Part shown: in pieces, positions 1 to 9,716 of the stretch
Layout of the letters: each line of letters opens with the position of its first letter
Numbering within the stretch: the stretch's first letter is position 1
Assembly (NCBI RefSeq): GCF_900129565.1
Contig: NZ_FQWD01000006.1
Coordinates: 186,001 to 250,000 of the forward strand
Direction of reading: 5' to 3'
DNA: 64,000 nt
Source: Marisediminitalea aggregata
GTDB taxonomy: Bacteria; Pseudomonadota; Gammaproteobacteria; Enterobacterales; Alteromonadaceae
The notes under the pieces: generated by a model
The model's input: the letters and a program-made list of their open reading frames with translations, nothing else
Told to the model about the DNA's origin: nothing
Databases searched by the model: none
Made by a program: the position numbers and the translations under genes

Positions 1-2
1 CC

Positions 3-848
3 GATGGTGTAGGCACGAAATTGCGTTTGGCAATGGACTATGCACGTCACGACAGCGTTGGTATCGATTTAGTTGCCATGTGTGTGAACGACCTGATTGT
101 TCAGGGTGCTGAGCCGTTGTTCTTCTTGGATTACTACGCAACCGGTAAGTTAAATGTTGATACTGCTGCCGACGTCGTTACAGGTATTGGCGCAGGCTGT
201 GAACTGGCCGGCTGTGCACTGATTGGTGGTGAAACGGCGGAAATGCCGGGAATGTACCACGGTGACGATTACGATATTGCTGGTTTCTGCGTGGGTGTTG
301 TAGAAGCCGCTGATGTCATCGATGGAACCACCGTTAAAGCCGGGCAGAAAATCATCGCCCTGGGTTCTTCGGGCCCTCACTCAAACGGCTACTCGTTAAT
401 CCGCAAGATCATTGAAGTAAGCGGTGCCGATGTTACGCAGCCGCTTGACGATAAACCAATCATTGACCATTTACTTGCCCCTACCCGCATTTACGTTAAA
501 TCAGTACTTAAATTACTGGAAAGCGTAAAGGTCTCTGCGATTTCGCATATTACCGGTGGCGGCTTCTGGGAAAATATCCCGCGCGTCTTACCTGACAATG
601 CGAAAGCAGTTATCGACGGCAACAGCTGGGAATGGCCAGCCGTGTTTAACTGGCTGCAAACTAACGGCAACGTAACGACACATGAGATGTACCGTACCTT
701 TAACTGTGGTGTTGGTCTGGTTATCGTTGTTGATGAAGCTGATGTAGACACAGCGCTATCTGTATTAAATGATGCCGGTGAAGATGCCTGGTTAATTGGT
801 GGTATTGCTGACTTAGACGGCGATGCACAAGTAGAAATTACAGAGTAA
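3..848 (+). CDS. purM: Phosphoribosylformylglycinamidine cyclo-ligase (AIR synthetase), 5' truncated
   Basis: PurM closes the imidazole ring, converting FGAM to AIR with ATP in cytoplasmic purine synthesis. The window begins inside the gene. The open frame starts at base 3 with [13 protein letters not shown], and DGVGTKL is the conserved PurM nucleotide-binding motif. About 281 residues are present, so roughly the first 60 of a typical 345-residue PurM lie upstream. Further PurM signatures are [30 protein letters not shown] and [12 protein letters not shown]. The stop is followed after six bases by purN, the usual purM-purN pair. The first ATG in the window (base 33) is an internal methionine, not a start. 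The call is secure. Confidence 0.97.
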   Translation, partial: DGVGTKLRLAMDYARHDSVGIDLVAMCVNDLIVQGAEPLFFLDYYATGKLNVDTAADVVTGIGAGCELAGCALIGGETAEMPGMYHGDDYDIAGFCVGVVEAADVIDGTTVKAGQKIIALGSSGPHSNGYSLIRKIIEVSGADVTQPLDDKPIIDHLLAPTRIYVKSVLKLLESVKVSAISHITGGGFWENIPRVLPDNAKAVIDGNSWEWPAVFNWLQTNGNVTTHEMYRTFNCGVGLVIVVDEADVDTALSVLNDAGEDAWLIGGIADLDGDAQVEITE

Positions 849-854
849 GTCCGA

Positions 855-1505
855 ATGTCCAGTGCAATGCCCAACATCTGTGTTTTAATTTCTGGTAATG
901 GCTCAAACCTCCAGGCCATCATTGATGCCGTTGCGGCGGGGAAAATACACGGCAAGATCGCGTGTGTCATTTCTAACCGCCCTGACGCCTTCGGTTTAGA
1001 GCGGGCTGAAAACGCAGGGATTCCGGCGATTTGCCTGGACCACAAGACTTTTGAAGATCGCGAAAGCTATGACGCCGCACTGATGGAAACCCTCGACAGC
1101 TACGCACCTGATTGTGTGGTACTTGCCGGGTTCATGCGCATCCTGACTGCCGACTTCGTTGATCATTATTTGGGTAAATTATTGAACATTCACCCGTCTT
1201 TGTTGCCTAAGTACAAAGGGTTAAATACGCATCAACGCGCCATTGACAATGGCGACGAAGAACATGGACTCAGCGTTCATTTTGTAACACCGGAGCTTGA
1301 CGGCGGCCCCGTCATCATTCAGTGTAAGGTTCCGGTGTTCAGTGACGACGATGCAGGCACGCTGGCTCAGCGTGTGCAGGAACAGGAACGCCATATTTAC
1401 CCATTGGTGGTACACTGGTTTTGCGGTGGCCGATTAACAATGAATAATAATAAGGCAGTATTAGATGGGAATGTGCTTCCAGAAGGTGGTTACGCAAACG
1501 ATTAA
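855..1505 (+). CDS. purN: Phosphoribosylglycinamide formyltransferase
   Basis: PurN transfers the formyl group of 10-formyl-tetrahydrofolate to GAR in purine synthesis. The 216 residues match the family length. Visible motifs are ISGNGSNLQA (12-21), AGFMRIL (91-97) and NIHPSLLPKYKG (111-122), which carries the catalytic Asn111 and His113, with the third catalytic residue Asp149 in TPELDGGPV. The start at 855 sits six bases after the purM stop. An internal ATG at 867 (MPNICVLIS) would match E. coli PurN length better and cannot be excluded. The 3' end overlaps the next gene by 41 bases, so the two are probably translationally coupled. Confidence 0.96.
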   Translation: MSSAMPNICVLISGNGSNLQAIIDAVAAGKIHGKIACVISNRPDAFGLERAENAGIPAICLDHKTFEDRESYDAALMETLDSYAPDCVVLAGFMRILTADFVDHYLGKLLNIHPSLLPKYKGLNTHQRAIDNGDEEHGLSVHFVTPELDGGPVIIQCKVPVFSDDDAGTLAQRVQEQERHIYPLVVHWFCGGRLTMNNNKAVLDGNVLPEGGYAND

Positions 1506-2226
1506 GCGCGTTGCAGGTGTTGCACTGTTTGGCCTGATGGTTCAGGCCGCTATAGCATCGACAGAGCCTGCAAATACCGCCAGTGCTCTATTAAAACCCT
1601 TTGAAGCGGTGTATTACGCTTACAAGTGGGACGACAACCTGGGCTCTGCCAAAGTATCACTTGAAGAGCTATCTCCCGGACTCTACTCGTTAACTTACCA
1701 ATCCAAAGTGTCGAAGTTTTTCCTCTCTGACAAACGGTTTGAGCATTCAATATTTACCGTCGATGGCGACACTATTACGCCTCAGGAATATAATTACTCT
1801 CGCACAGGTACCGGCTCAGACAAAAGCTTACAGGTAACATTTAACCCCGGTCCCCCTGCGCTGATTAACATTTCGGACGATGATGAGCAAAGCCAGATCA
1901 ACTGGGAAAATGAATTCGACAACCAGCTTTACCGCCTTGATCTGACAGTCAGACTTGCTCAGGGCATCTCAGCACTGGATTACCAGTTTATTAATTACCG
2001 CGGCCAGCAAAAACATTACGGTATTCTGGTACACGGCATGGAGCAACTGGATTTGCCCTATGGCTCTATCGAAGCTTTAAAAGTAGAAATTGAACGCGAC
2101 TCAAGTTCTCGCGTCACTTATGCCTGGTTTGCACCAGACCTGAACTATCAATTGGTTCGGTTACAGCAGTTTAAAGACGGTGATGAGCAAGGCGATTTAC
2201 GACTCAAAGCCTTCGCTGCCAAATAA
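1465..2226 (+). CDS. DUF3108-family exported protein
   Basis: The 253-residue protein has a hydrophobic N-terminal stretch ending near AAIAS (about residues 15-32), which looks like a signal peptide. A soluble domain rich in beta-strand patterns follows, with features of DUF3108 proteins (FEAVYYAYKWDD near 45-56, LSLTYQSKVSKFFLSDKRFEHS-like segment near 75-93, and a VEIERDSSSRVTYAWF segment near 209-224). Its biochemical role is unknown. The family is common next to purN in Alteromonadales-type genomes. The start lies inside purN in another frame (41-base overlap) and no other good start exists before the signal peptide, so translation probably depends on ribosomes finishing purN. Confidence 0.85.
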   Translation: MGMCFQKVVTQTIKRVAGVALFGLMVQAAIASTEPANTASALLKPFEAVYYAYKWDDNLGSAKVSLEELSPGLYSLTYQSKVSKFFLSDKRFEHSIFTVDGDTITPQEYNYSRTGTGSDKSLQVTFNPGPPALINISDDDEQSQINWENEFDNQLYRLDLTVRLAQGISALDYQFINYRGQQKHYGILVHGMEQLDLPYGSIEALKVEIERDSSSRVTYAWFAPDLNYQLVRLQQFKDGDEQGDLRLKAFAAK

Positions 2227-2428
2227 GTTTTAGTGAAGCCTGTTCGACCTTGGTAAGTTGTTCACTACACTAGTCTTCAGGCTTGCTCCATATTTTTACC
2301 AACTTTCGGTCATTCACATACTGTTGATTCACGGATAGTCCCGAGCACGTTTGTCTTCGGTTTCACCCCAGTACGTTATCTACTCCTCTTTTTTACGCAG
2401 CTTTAACACCGTTTTCACTTGATTTTTT

Positions 2429-2446
2429 AGCTATCCAGCGATAGCT
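2429..2446. promoter_or_regulatory. Inverted repeat in the fadE upstream region
   Basis: AGCTATC-CAGC-GATAGCT is a perfect 7-bp inverted repeat with a 4-base spacer. It lies just upstream of the FadR-like site and about 50 bases before the fadE start. It could be an operator or a short hairpin. I do not recognise it as a known regulator's site. Confidence 0.35.
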
Positions 2447-2454
2447 TTAAGGTA

Positions 2455-2471
2455 TTCTGGTCAGACCTCAA
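2455..2471 (+). promoter_or_regulatory. FadR-like operator upstream of fadE
   Basis: TTCTGGTCAGACCTCAA contains CTGGTCAGACC, which matches the core of gammaproteobacterial FadR operators (TGGTC-N-GACC). It ends 22 bases before the fadE ATG, where a bound repressor would block transcription. FadR control of fadE is established in enterobacteria. Its use here is inferred from the match and its position. Confidence 0.7.
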
Positions 2472-2493
2472 CAGGACACAATGAGGAGTAACA

Positions 2494-4917
2494 ATGTCTG
2501 ATTTAGTGTGGATACTGATAGTCTTGGTGGCGCTAGCTGTTTGTGCCTATCAACGATGTTCATTGAGCAACACGGTAATAACCGGCGCTTCCGCGCTGCT
2601 TATTGCTACGTTGTTTGGCAGCCTGGGCTTTTTTAGCTGGGTGTTCTTCGCGTTACTCGCGGTGCCTTTCGTGGTTCCGTCTGTGCGTATTCCTTATCTC
2701 ACCAAACCCATGCTGGCCTTCTACCGTAAAGTCATGCCTGAAATGTCGTCTACTGAACAGGAAGCGATTGACGCGGGTACCGTATGGTGGGATGGCGAGA
2801 TTTTCTCTGGTCGTCCAAACTGGCATACCTTGCACGCCATTCCTAAAGGTCGCCTCACTGCTGAAGAGCAAGCTTTCCTCGATGGCCCGGTTGACCGGGT
2901 TTGCAGCATGATTGACGAATGGCAGGTAAACCATAAAGACGCTGACTTACCGCCAGAGGTATGGGCTTATCTGAAAGAACACAAATTCTTCGCCATGATC
3001 ATCAAAAAAGAATATGGCGGCCTGGATTTTTCAGCCTACGCACAATCTCGAGTTATAGCAAAACTGGCTGGTACCAGCGCAGTGCTTTCAAGCACCGTGG
3101 GTGTGCCTAATTCATTGGGTCCGGGTGAGTTGCTTCAACACTATGGTACGCAAGCACAGAAAGACCATTATTTACCCCGTTTAGCAAACGGCGATGAAAT
3201 TCCCTGTTTCGCTCTGACCAGTCCGGAAGCCGGCTCAGATGCTGGCGCAATTCCTGATCAGGGCATTGTTTGCAAGGGCGAATGGGAAGGTAAAGAAGTA
3301 CTGGGTATGCGCCTGACCTTCGACAAGCGCTACATCACACTGGCGCCTGTTGCGACAGTAGTCGGACTGGCATTCAAACTCTATGATCCAGACAAGTTGT
3401 TGGGTGATAAAACAGACATCGGCATTACCTGTGCGCTGATCCCCCATGACACTGAAGGACTGGACATTGGTCGCCGTCACTTCCCGCTCAACACGCCATT
3501 CCAGAACGGGCCGGTACGCGGTAACGATATCTTTGTACCACTGGACTTTATTATTGGTGGCGCAGACATGGCCGGTAAAGGCTGGCGTATGCTGATGGAA
3601 TGTCTGTCGGTTGGCCGTTGTATTACCCTGCCCTCAACCTCTGCAGGTGGCGCGAAATCCTGCGCAATGTCGACGGGCGCTTATGCACGTATCCGTCGTC
3701 AGTTTAAGATCCCAATTGGCCACATGGAAGGCGTAGAAGAAATGCTTGCCCGTATTGGTGGCAATGCCTACATGATGGATGCCGTTACCCGCTTGTCTAC
3801 CGTAGGCGTGGATTTGGGCGAGAAGCCATCTGTTATCTCAGCGATTTGTAAATATCATCTGACCGAACGCTCTCGCACCGTTGTTAACGACGCGATGGAT
3901 GTTCACGGTGGTAAAGGGATCATGCTTGGTCCAAATAACTACCTGGGTCGAGGCTATCAGGGCATGCCGATTTCCATTACCGTGGAAGGGGCAAACATTC
4001 TGACCCGTAACATGATGATTTTTGGTCAGGGTGCGATGCGTTGTCACCCTTATGTACTGGAAGAAATCAAAGCGGCAGCCATTGACGATAAGGACGAAGC
4101 GCTTAAGGCCTTCGACAAAGCCGTGTTTGGACACATTGGTTTTGCAGTAGCGAATGCGGTTCGCAGTACTTGGTTTACGCTGACAAATGGGTACTTCCAT
4201 CAGTCTCCGTTTAAAGACAGCACGGCGCGTTACTACCAGTTGCTTCAGGGCTACAGCGCCAACCTGGCGTTGTTAACCGACTTGTCGATGGGAATTCTGG
4301 GCGGTTCATTAAAACGCCGCGAGCGCTTGTCTGCTCGCCTGGGTGATTTGTTGAGTTACATTTACCTGGCCAGTGCGACCCTGAAACGCTTTGACGAAGA
4401 AGGTCGTCAGCACGAAGATTTACCGTTGATGCACTGGGCTATGCAAGATTGTATTTACCAGTTGGAAACCGCGCTCATTGACTTCCTCGATAACTTCCCT
4501 GTTACGTGGTTGGGTAAAGTGCTGAAGTTAAAGCTGATCCCATTCGGACACCGTGTTTCAAAACCAAGTGACGTAACTGAGCACGAAATCGCTCAATTGC
4601 TACAAACACCTGGTTCAGCGCGCACGCGCCTGGGAGACGGTCAATATCTAACTCGTGAACCTGGCAGCCTGCCTGGAGAACTGGAGCAAACACTGGACGA
4701 TGTACTGGCCTCTGAGCCTGTTTTCGACAAGGTTTGCAAAGCATTGGGTGAGAAGCGTCAGTTTACTCAGCTCGACAAGCTTGCCGATATCGCCCTTGAG
4801 AAAGATTTGATAACGGAAGAAGAAGCCGAGTTGCTTCGCCGGACCGAAAAAGGCCGTGCGAAGATCATTGCCGTTGACGATTTTGATCACGAAGAACTGG
4901 TGGCGGCTATCCGTTAA
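2494..4917 (+). CDS. fadE: Acyl-CoA dehydrogenase, FadE type
   Basis: FadE is the flavin enzyme for the first step of fatty-acid beta-oxidation. It makes trans-2-enoyl-CoA and passes electrons to ETF. The 807 residues are close to the 814 of E. coli FadE. The first 60 or so residues contain two hydrophobic segments, expected for the membrane-attached FadE form. The acyl-CoA dehydrogenase core follows ([14 protein letters not shown] near 232; [20 protein letters not shown] near 469), then [13 protein letters not shown] with the putative catalytic Glu near 498, and a long C-terminal FadE-specific domain. A GAGGAG ribosome site precedes the ATG. ETF and ETF-QO, its electron acceptors, are encoded later in the window (49179-52785). 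Confidence 0.95.
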   Translation: MSDLVWILIVLVALAVCAYQRCSLSNTVITGASALLIATLFGSLGFFSWVFFALLAVPFVVPSVRIPYLTKPMLAFYRKVMPEMSSTEQEAIDAGTVWWDGEIFSGRPNWHTLHAIPKGRLTAEEQAFLDGPVDRVCSMIDEWQVNHKDADLPPEVWAYLKEHKFFAMIIKKEYGGLDFSAYAQSRVIAKLAGTSAVLSSTVGVPNSLGPGELLQHYGTQAQKDHYLPRLANGDEIPCFALTSPEAGSDAGAIPDQGIVCKGEWEGKEVLGMRLTFDKRYITLAPVATVVGLAFKLYDPDKLLGDKTDIGITCALIPHDTEGLDIGRRHFPLNTPFQNGPVRGNDIFVPLDFIIGGADMAGKGWRMLMECLSVGRCITLPSTSAGGAKSCAMSTGAYARIRRQFKIPIGHMEGVEEMLARIGGNAYMMDAVTRLSTVGVDLGEKPSVISAICKYHLTERSRTVVNDAMDVHGGKGIMLGPNNYLGRGYQGMPISITVEGANILTRNMMIFGQGAMRCHPYVLEEIKAAAIDDKDEALKAFDKAVFGHIGFAVANAVRSTWFTLTNGYFHQSPFKDSTARYYQLLQGYSANLALLTDLSMGILGGSLKRRERLSARLGDLLSYIYLASATLKRFDEEGRQHEDLPLMHWAMQDCIYQLETALIDFLDNFPVTWLGKVLKLKLIPFGHRVSKPSDVTEHEIAQLLQTPGSARTRLGDGQYLTREPGSLPGELEQTLDDVLASEPVFDKVCKALGEKRQFTQLDKLADIALEKDLITEEEAELLRRTEKGRAKIIAVDDFDHEELVAAIR

Positions 4918-4947
4918 CGAGCTAAGCCTCTATCCAAAGTAAAACGC

Positions 4948-4975
4948 AAAAGGAAGCCAAATGGCTTCCTTTTTG
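4948..4975 (+). terminator. Rho-independent terminator after fadE
   Basis: An 11-bp stem (AAAAGGAAGCC / GGCTTCCTTTT) with a 4-base loop runs into a T-rich tract. It lies 30 bases after the fadE stop and, read from the other strand, also faces the convergent add gene, so it may act both ways. Confidence 0.85.
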
Positions 4976-5009
4976 TTTATTCAGGACTAAAAACCGCTAA
5001 CAACATACC

Positions 5010-6014
5010 TTAGCGGCTTGCTGCTTTTTCGAATAATTGCTGTTTATCGGTATCAGATAAAAACGCTTGTTCTACCGCGTTTCGTTGAACAGCGTCTAAC
5101 TCGTTTTGCGACAAATTTATCACAGATGCGGCTACACGATATTCGTGCGCTAAATCAATCGCTGACACGCCAGGATCATCGGTATTTAATGTCACAGCCA
5201 GGCCGGCATCCAAAAACGTCTTCATAGGATGATTAGCAGTATCGGTTACTGTAGCGGTCTGATAATTAGAAGTGGGACAGGCTTCAATACCTACAGCGTG
5301 CTCTGCCAGATAAGCCATGAGTTTGTCATCGTGACGGGCTGCAACGCCATGCCCAATGCGTTGGGCACCCAGTAATTCAATGGCATTCCAGATGCTTTGT
5401 GGTCCATCAGCTTCTCCAGCATGCACGGTGATGTGCCAGCCTGCATCCCTCGCCTGCTTGAAGTGTTCAACAAAAAGCGGCGCGGGAAAACCCAGTTCAT
5501 CGCCGGCTAAATCCAGCGCGGTAATATCGGATTTGTGTGCGATAAGCCCGGCTAATTCCAGCGAGCAGGCGTCGGTACCGAATGTTCGGCTGAGAATACC
5601 TATAAGGTTAACTTTAACACCGAAATCACGCTCACCGTCCTTACAGCCTTGAACAACGGCTTCTACTACATCGGCAATATGCAGTTGGTGCGCTTGCGCC
5701 ATATAGTAAGGCGAAAATCGCAACTCAACGTAGTCGAGCCCCTCGCGATGGGCATCTTCTACATTTTCGTAAGCGATGCGATGGCAAGCGTCGGTATTGG
5801 CTAATACTGAAACGCCGCAATCCAGCTTGGCAAGAAAAGCTAATAGGTCACTGGTTTTATCCTGAATCTGACAAAACGGAATAAGGCCTTCAGCCGAAGA
5901 AGCGGGTAACGAAAGTTGGTGGAGTTGTGCCAGCTCCCAGATGGTTGCCGGTCGGATGTTGCCATCCAGATGCCGATGAAGATCTACTTTAGGTATGCGT
6001 GGGTTCATCGGCAC
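5010..6014 (-). CDS. add: Adenosine deaminase
   Basis: This zinc hydrolase deaminates adenosine and deoxyadenosine to inosine and deoxyinosine in purine salvage. The 334 residues match E. coli Add in length and closely in sequence pattern. Seen here are the metal-binding HRHLDGN (His13, His15), [22 protein letters not shown] with the metal His and catalytic Glu, RIGHGVA, and the catalytic/metal NTDDPG. The start MPMNPRIPK could also be the Met two codons later. It lies 13 bases downstream of a response regulator gene on the same strand, so the two may be cotranscribed, although no functional link is known. Confidence 0.96.
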   Translation of the reverse strand: MPMNPRIPKVDLHRHLDGNIRPATIWELAQLHQLSLPASSAEGLIPFCQIQDKTSDLLAFLAKLDCGVSVLANTDACHRIAYENVEDAHREGLDYVELRFSPYYMAQAHQLHIADVVEAVVQGCKDGERDFGVKVNLIGILSRTFGTDACSLELAGLIAHKSDITALDLAGDELGFPAPLFVEHFKQARDAGWHITVHAGEADGPQSIWNAIELLGAQRIGHGVAARHDDKLMAYLAEHAVGIEACPTSNYQTATVTDTANHPMKTFLDAGLAVTLNTDDPGVSAIDLAHEYRVAASVINLSQNELDAVQRNAVEQAFLSDTDKQQLFEKAASR

Positions 6015-6027
6015 CTCGAGTGGAAAA

Positions 6028-6660
6028 TTAATTGATTTGCAGTTTGTCCATCAGCAGTACCGCCTGGGTACGAGTGTTAATATCCAGTTTCTTCAACGCA
6101 GCGCTGATATGTGCCTTAACCGTTGCTTCTGTCACGTTCATTTCATGTGCGATTTGTTTGTTCATCATACCTGAACGCACATAACGCAACACCAGTAACT
6201 GCTTTGGCGTCAGTTCCTTAAACCGCTCCAACATATCGTTCATATTACTGCTGTGGTCTGTTAGTTTCTCCGCAATGTCCGCTGGCAACCATTGCTCTCC
6301 ACCAAGCACGATATCAATTGCTTCAGCAATAGTACGTGTTGGGGTTGATTTTGGCACATAACCCGACGCCCCTAAGGCCATTGATTGAGAAATCACATCA
6401 ATGTCATCGTTAGCAGATACCATCACAATCGGTAATTCCGGGAGCTTTTCTTTCGCATTGGCCAGTGTGTCGAACCAGTTAGATCCTGGCATAGACAAAT
6501 CCAACAGCAATAAGTCAACGTTATCATTGCGCTGTAAAATGTCGAACAGCGCCTCGGTTGTCTCAGCTTCCAATACCTCTAACCCATCGAACAAAGGGGT
6601 GAGTGCCGCGGACAGTGCTTCCCGAAATAACGGGTGGTCATCAGCAATAACAAATCGCAT
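6028..6660 (-). CDS. LuxR/NarL-family response regulator
   Basis: This 210-residue two-component regulator has an N-terminal receiver domain (about 1-120) and a C-terminal LuxR-type helix-turn-helix (about 145-205). Receiver residues are intact: acidic pair Asp7-Asp8, phospho-acceptor Asp54 in [10 protein letters not shown], and the conserved Lys in VPKSTPT near 104. The DNA-binding end shows [16 protein letters not shown] and [19 protein letters not shown]. No histidine kinase gene is adjacent, so it is an orphan here and its signal and targets are unknown. It reads into add after 13 bases. Residue order recalls regulators of acetate or alcohol oxidation genes, but I cannot separate subfamilies by eye. 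Confidence 0.93.
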   Translation of the reverse strand: MRFVIADDHPLFREALSAALTPLFDGLEVLEAETTEALFDILQRNDNVDLLLLDLSMPGSNWFDTLANAKEKLPELPIVMVSANDDIDVISQSMALGASGYVPKSTPTRTIAEAIDIVLGGEQWLPADIAEKLTDHSSNMNDMLERFKELTPKQLLVLRYVRSGMMNKQIAHEMNVTEATVKAHISAALKKLDINTRTQAVLLMDKLQIN

Positions 6661-6829
6661 CTATAAAGGCCTCAAATCGCTTTCTACTGCATATTTAGCA
6701 TAGGGTAATACTAAAGATTAACATAATGAAGTAAAGAATTGGATTCTTGGTGATTTTTTTCGTTTTTTGCTTGGTTTTCTGTGGTGGCAGAGTAAAATTG
6801 CCGGCCGTAATTCGAGCATTGGAGAAAAA

Positions 6830-7558
6830 GTGGCCAATAAAGACAATATTTTTGCTACGCCCCGTGAGCACGTTAGCGATTTTTGTTTTGATGACGCGGT
6901 AGCTGAGGTATTTCCGGATATGATCAACCGGTCAGTGCCCGGTTATCAAACCATCATTGATACCATTGGTGAACTTGGGCAGGCTTACGTAACCCCTCAA
7001 TCCAATGTGTTTGACCTTGGCTGCTCACTGGGGGCCGCATCACTGTCGGTTGCGCGACGCTGTCCGCCAGACCAGTGCCAGATTTATGCTATAGACAGCT
7101 CGGAGGCCATGGTAAAACGCTGCCAGCGCGTCGTAGACGCCTTTAATCTACCTAACCAAATAGCGGTGTCGGAAGGTTATGCACAGTCTGTTGAGATTCA
7201 AAATGCATCTATGGTGATTATGAATTTCACACTGCAGTTTATCGCACCCGATGAACGAAAAGCCCTGTTAAAAACCATTTATGACGGCCTGAACCCCGGT
7301 GGTATTTTTGTGCTGTCTGAAAAGGTGAAACACGAACAGGACTCAGGTAACCACCTGATTAATAACCTGCACCTCAACTTCAAACGCAACAATGGCTACA
7401 GTGAACTGGAAATAAGTCAAAAGCGTGCGGCACTTGAAAACGTTATGCTGATTGATAGTTTCTCAACCCATGAAAGCCGTTTACGCGAAATCGGCTTTTC
7501 CGATGTGGTGATGTGGTACAAGTGCTACAATTTTATGTCTCTAGTGGCAATTAAGTAA
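6830..7558 (+). CDS. cmoA: Carboxy-S-adenosyl-L-methionine synthase
   Basis: CmoA makes carboxy-SAM from SAM and prephenate. CmoB then uses it to modify U34 of tRNAs to cmo5U. The start is a GTG at 6830 preceded by GGAG at 6821-6824, giving 242 residues, close to the 247 of E. coli CmoA. The first residues, VANKDNIFATP, align with the E. coli N-terminus. Visible motifs are DDAVAEVFPDMINRSVPGY (near 20-38), the SAM-fold loop VFDLGCSLGAASLSV, and IVMNFTLQFIAPDER. It is followed after nine bases by cmoB, the standard pair. Confidence 0.96.
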   Translation: MANKDNIFATPREHVSDFCFDDAVAEVFPDMINRSVPGYQTIIDTIGELGQAYVTPQSNVFDLGCSLGAASLSVARRCPPDQCQIYAIDSSEAMVKRCQRVVDAFNLPNQIAVSEGYAQSVEIQNASMVIMNFTLQFIAPDERKALLKTIYDGLNPGGIFVLSEKVKHEQDSGNHLINNLHLNFKRNNGYSELEISQKRAALENVMLIDSFSTHESRLREIGFSDVVMWYKCYNFMSLVAIK

Positions 7559-7567
7559 GGTAAATCA

Positions 7568-8545
7568 ATGAGTGCACACGCTTTGTTTTCCGCGGCTTAT
7601 CAGGATTTACTACAAGGTCCGCTGGCCCACTGGCTAAATACCCTGCCCCAACAAATGGACGACTGGTATCGCAACGCGTTGCACGGTGAGTTCAAGAAGT
7701 GGCAAAAGCTGGTTGATAAGTTACCTGCCATAGAGGCTGATAATATTGACCTGTTAAACAGCGTCACAGTAAACAGCAATGCCCCGGTGTCTGAATATCA
7801 ACAGAAACACATTGAAGGTTTACTGAAACAATTTATGCCCTGGCGAAAAGGCCCGTTCCATATCCATGGCATTCATATCGACACCGAATGGCGTTCAGAC
7901 TGGAAGTGGGATCGGGTAAAGCCCCATATTGCGCCGCTGGCAGGGAAACAGGTGCTGGATGTTGGCTGTGGAAGTGGTTATCACCTGTGGCGTATGCGCG
8001 GAGAAGGCGCAGCTAATGTTTACGGCATTGACCCCACACAGCTGTTCCTTATTCAGTTTCTGGCGACTAAACACTTCATTGGCGACGCGCCAGTACACTT
8101 GTTACCTCTGGGTATTGAACAAATGCAGCCGCTAAAGGCGTTTGATACAGTGTTTTCCATGGGTGTACTATATCACCGCAAAGATCCCATGTTGTTTCTG
8201 CAACAATTGAAGGACCAGCTCAAGCCAGGCGGGCAATTAGTATTGGAAACCCTGGTTGTCGACGGTGATGAGAACACGGTACTGATGGCCGGAGAACGTT
8301 ATGCGCAAATGCGTAACGTGTGGTTCCTGCCGAGTTGCGAGGCGTTAAAAGTATGGTTGACGCGCCTTGGATTCGTCGACTGTAAAACCGTCGATGTCAG
8401 TGTTACGTCTATTGAAGAGCAGCGTGCCACACCCTGGATGACAAACCACTCTCTGGTCGACTTTCTCGACTCCAATGATCACAGTAAAACTATCGAAGGT
8501 TATCCTGCCCCTACTCGCGCCGTGATCACAGCAACAAAGAGGTAA
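7568..8545 (+). CDS. cmoB: tRNA U34 carboxymethyltransferase
   Basis: CmoB transfers the carboxymethyl group of carboxy-SAM to 5-hydroxyuridine at tRNA position 34, extending wobble decoding. The 325 residues match E. coli CmoB (323). Motifs include [20 protein letters not shown] (near 98-117), the SAM-binding [15 protein letters not shown] (near 129-143), [13 protein letters not shown], and [18 protein letters not shown]. The spacing to cmoA and lack of an intervening promoter mark a two-gene operon. A hairpin follows the stop. Confidence 0.97.
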   Translation: MSAHALFSAAYQDLLQGPLAHWLNTLPQQMDDWYRNALHGEFKKWQKLVDKLPAIEADNIDLLNSVTVNSNAPVSEYQQKHIEGLLKQFMPWRKGPFHIHGIHIDTEWRSDWKWDRVKPHIAPLAGKQVLDVGCGSGYHLWRMRGEGAANVYGIDPTQLFLIQFLATKHFIGDAPVHLLPLGIEQMQPLKAFDTVFSMGVLYHRKDPMLFLQQLKDQLKPGGQLVLETLVVDGDENTVLMAGERYAQMRNVWFLPSCEALKVWLTRLGFVDCKTVDVSVTSIEEQRATPWMTNHSLVDFLDSNDHSKTIEGYPAPTRAVITATKR

Positions 8546-8551
8546 ATCCTT

Positions 8552-8590
8552 AAAGCGGCCTGTGCCAACAAAAACTGGCCGCTTTGTTGT
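8552..8590 (+). terminator. Probable terminator after cmoB
   Basis: A 9-bp stem (AAAGCGGCC / GGCCGCTTT) with a 16-base loop starts seven bases after the cmoB stop and is followed by the T-rich TGTTGTAAATTTT. The long loop lowers certainty. Confidence 0.6.
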
Positions 8591-8775
8591 AAATTTTACA
8601 CAGCCCACACATGTCGATGTGGCTTTTATTCTGTGGCGCGACAAGCAATTCGACAAATATTTCTTCACCAACCACTGCAAACGACCAATTTTTGTGCAAC
8701 ACTGGCATTTGGCTCATTATTCATCGCTGTACGATCGGGTTTTATCTAACTTTGGCACAGATGTTGTAGGCATCA

Positions 8776-8804
8776 TTGACTAATCACCTTAGAAACTGTG
8801 CTAT
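8776..8804 (+). promoter_or_regulatory. Sigma-70-type promoter of the glucosylglycerate operon
   Basis: TTGACT (8776-8781) and TGCTAT (8799-8804) are separated by 17 bases, the optimal spacing. The -35 differs from consensus at one base. The predicted start near 8811 is just upstream of the AAGGCAG ribosome site and the ATG at 8829. Confidence 0.65.
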
Positions 8805-8828
8805 CAGCTCATAAAATAAGGCAGCGCC

Positions 8829-9716
8829 ATGGATATTTCTTTATTTCTTGAAGAACATCAGCTCCCGGAAAGCTACAAAGACATCGCACAAAAATGGTTC
8901 ATTCCATTAGCTGAGGATTTAGCAGAGCACCAAATTGGTGCAAAGAGTCCATATTTCGTTGGCATCAACGGCTGCCAGGGGTCTGGAAAATCAACGCTGT
9001 GTGACTTCTTAGTGTATTACCTTTCACAGCATAAAAACCTGAAAGTCGTGTCTCTGTCGATGGATGATTTCTATCTGGACCAGTCCAGCCGCAATGCGTT
9101 GGCGGTAAAAGTTCACCCATTGCTGGCTACCCGCGGCGTGCCTGGTACCCACGACACAAGGCTGGCTTTAAAAACGTACGAACAGCTTGGTCTTTACGGC
9201 ACGGCCTCCATCCCTCGATTCAACAAAGCAATTGATAATCCTTTTCCCGTTACAGAATGGCCTGTGGTGAATACCCCGGTTGACATTGTATTGATGGAAG
9301 GATGGTGCTGGGGTGTTATGCCACAAGCCGAGGCGGCTCTTTCGGTGCCAGTGAACACCCTAGAGAAAGAAGAAGATTCATTGGGCATCTGGCGCCGTTT
9401 TGTTAATCGTCAGCTCGCTAATCACTACGTACCACTGTATGCCCGAATGCAAAGCTGGGTTATGTTAAAAGCGCCGTCGTTTGATCAGGTGTATCAATGG
9501 CGTACAGAGCAAGAGCACAAATTAGCCGCCCGTGTTGGCAGCGACCATCCCGGTATTATGTCAGACCAACAGATAGCGCGTTTTATACAGCATTATCAGC
9601 GCTTAACTGAGCATGGATTAGCCACTTTGCCGGCAAAATGTGATTATGTGTTTCACCTGGATGCACAGCGCCAAATACAACAAGTAGAACAAAAACGAGA
9701 AAAGGTAGTTGAATGA
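8829..9716 (+). CDS. D-glycerate 3-kinase-like P-loop kinase
   Basis: The 295-residue protein is a P-loop kinase of the plant-type glycerate kinase/YggC group. The Walker A loop GCQGSGKST is at 48-56, SLSMDDFYLD follows near 78-87, and VLMEGWCWGV carries a second conserved acidic segment near 157-166. The expected reaction is D-glycerate + ATP to 3-phosphoglycerate. It opens a four-gene operon for glucosylglycerate. Its likely job is to recycle the glycerate released when the phosphorylase at 11773 breaks the solute, or to supply 3-phosphoglycerate for synthesis. The stop overlaps the next start by four bases (ATGA). Substrate assignment rests on context. Confidence 0.82.
   Translation: MDISLFLEEHQLPESYKDIAQKWFIPLAEDLAEHQIGAKSPYFVGINGCQGSGKSTLCDFLVYYLSQHKNLKVVSLSMDDFYLDQSSRNALAVKVHPLLATRGVPGTHDTRLALKTYEQLGLYGTASIPRFNKAIDNPFPVTEWPVVNTPVDIVLMEGWCWGVMPQAEAALSVPVNTLEKEEDSLGIWRRFVNRQLANHYVPLYARMQSWVMLKAPSFDQVYQWRTEQEHKLAARVGSDHPGIMSDQQIARFIQHYQRLTEHGLATLPAKCDYVFHLDAQRQIQQVEQKREKVVE

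Noticed and set aside
6767-6829. Upstream TTG extension of cmoA
   Set aside because: The extra residues do not fit CmoA proteins; GTG 6830 has a good GGAG and the right length.
8562-8783. 73-residue open frame before the glycerate kinase gene
   Set aside because: It begins with GTG inside the hairpin after cmoB, lacks a ribosome site, and overlaps the -35 of the operon promoter.
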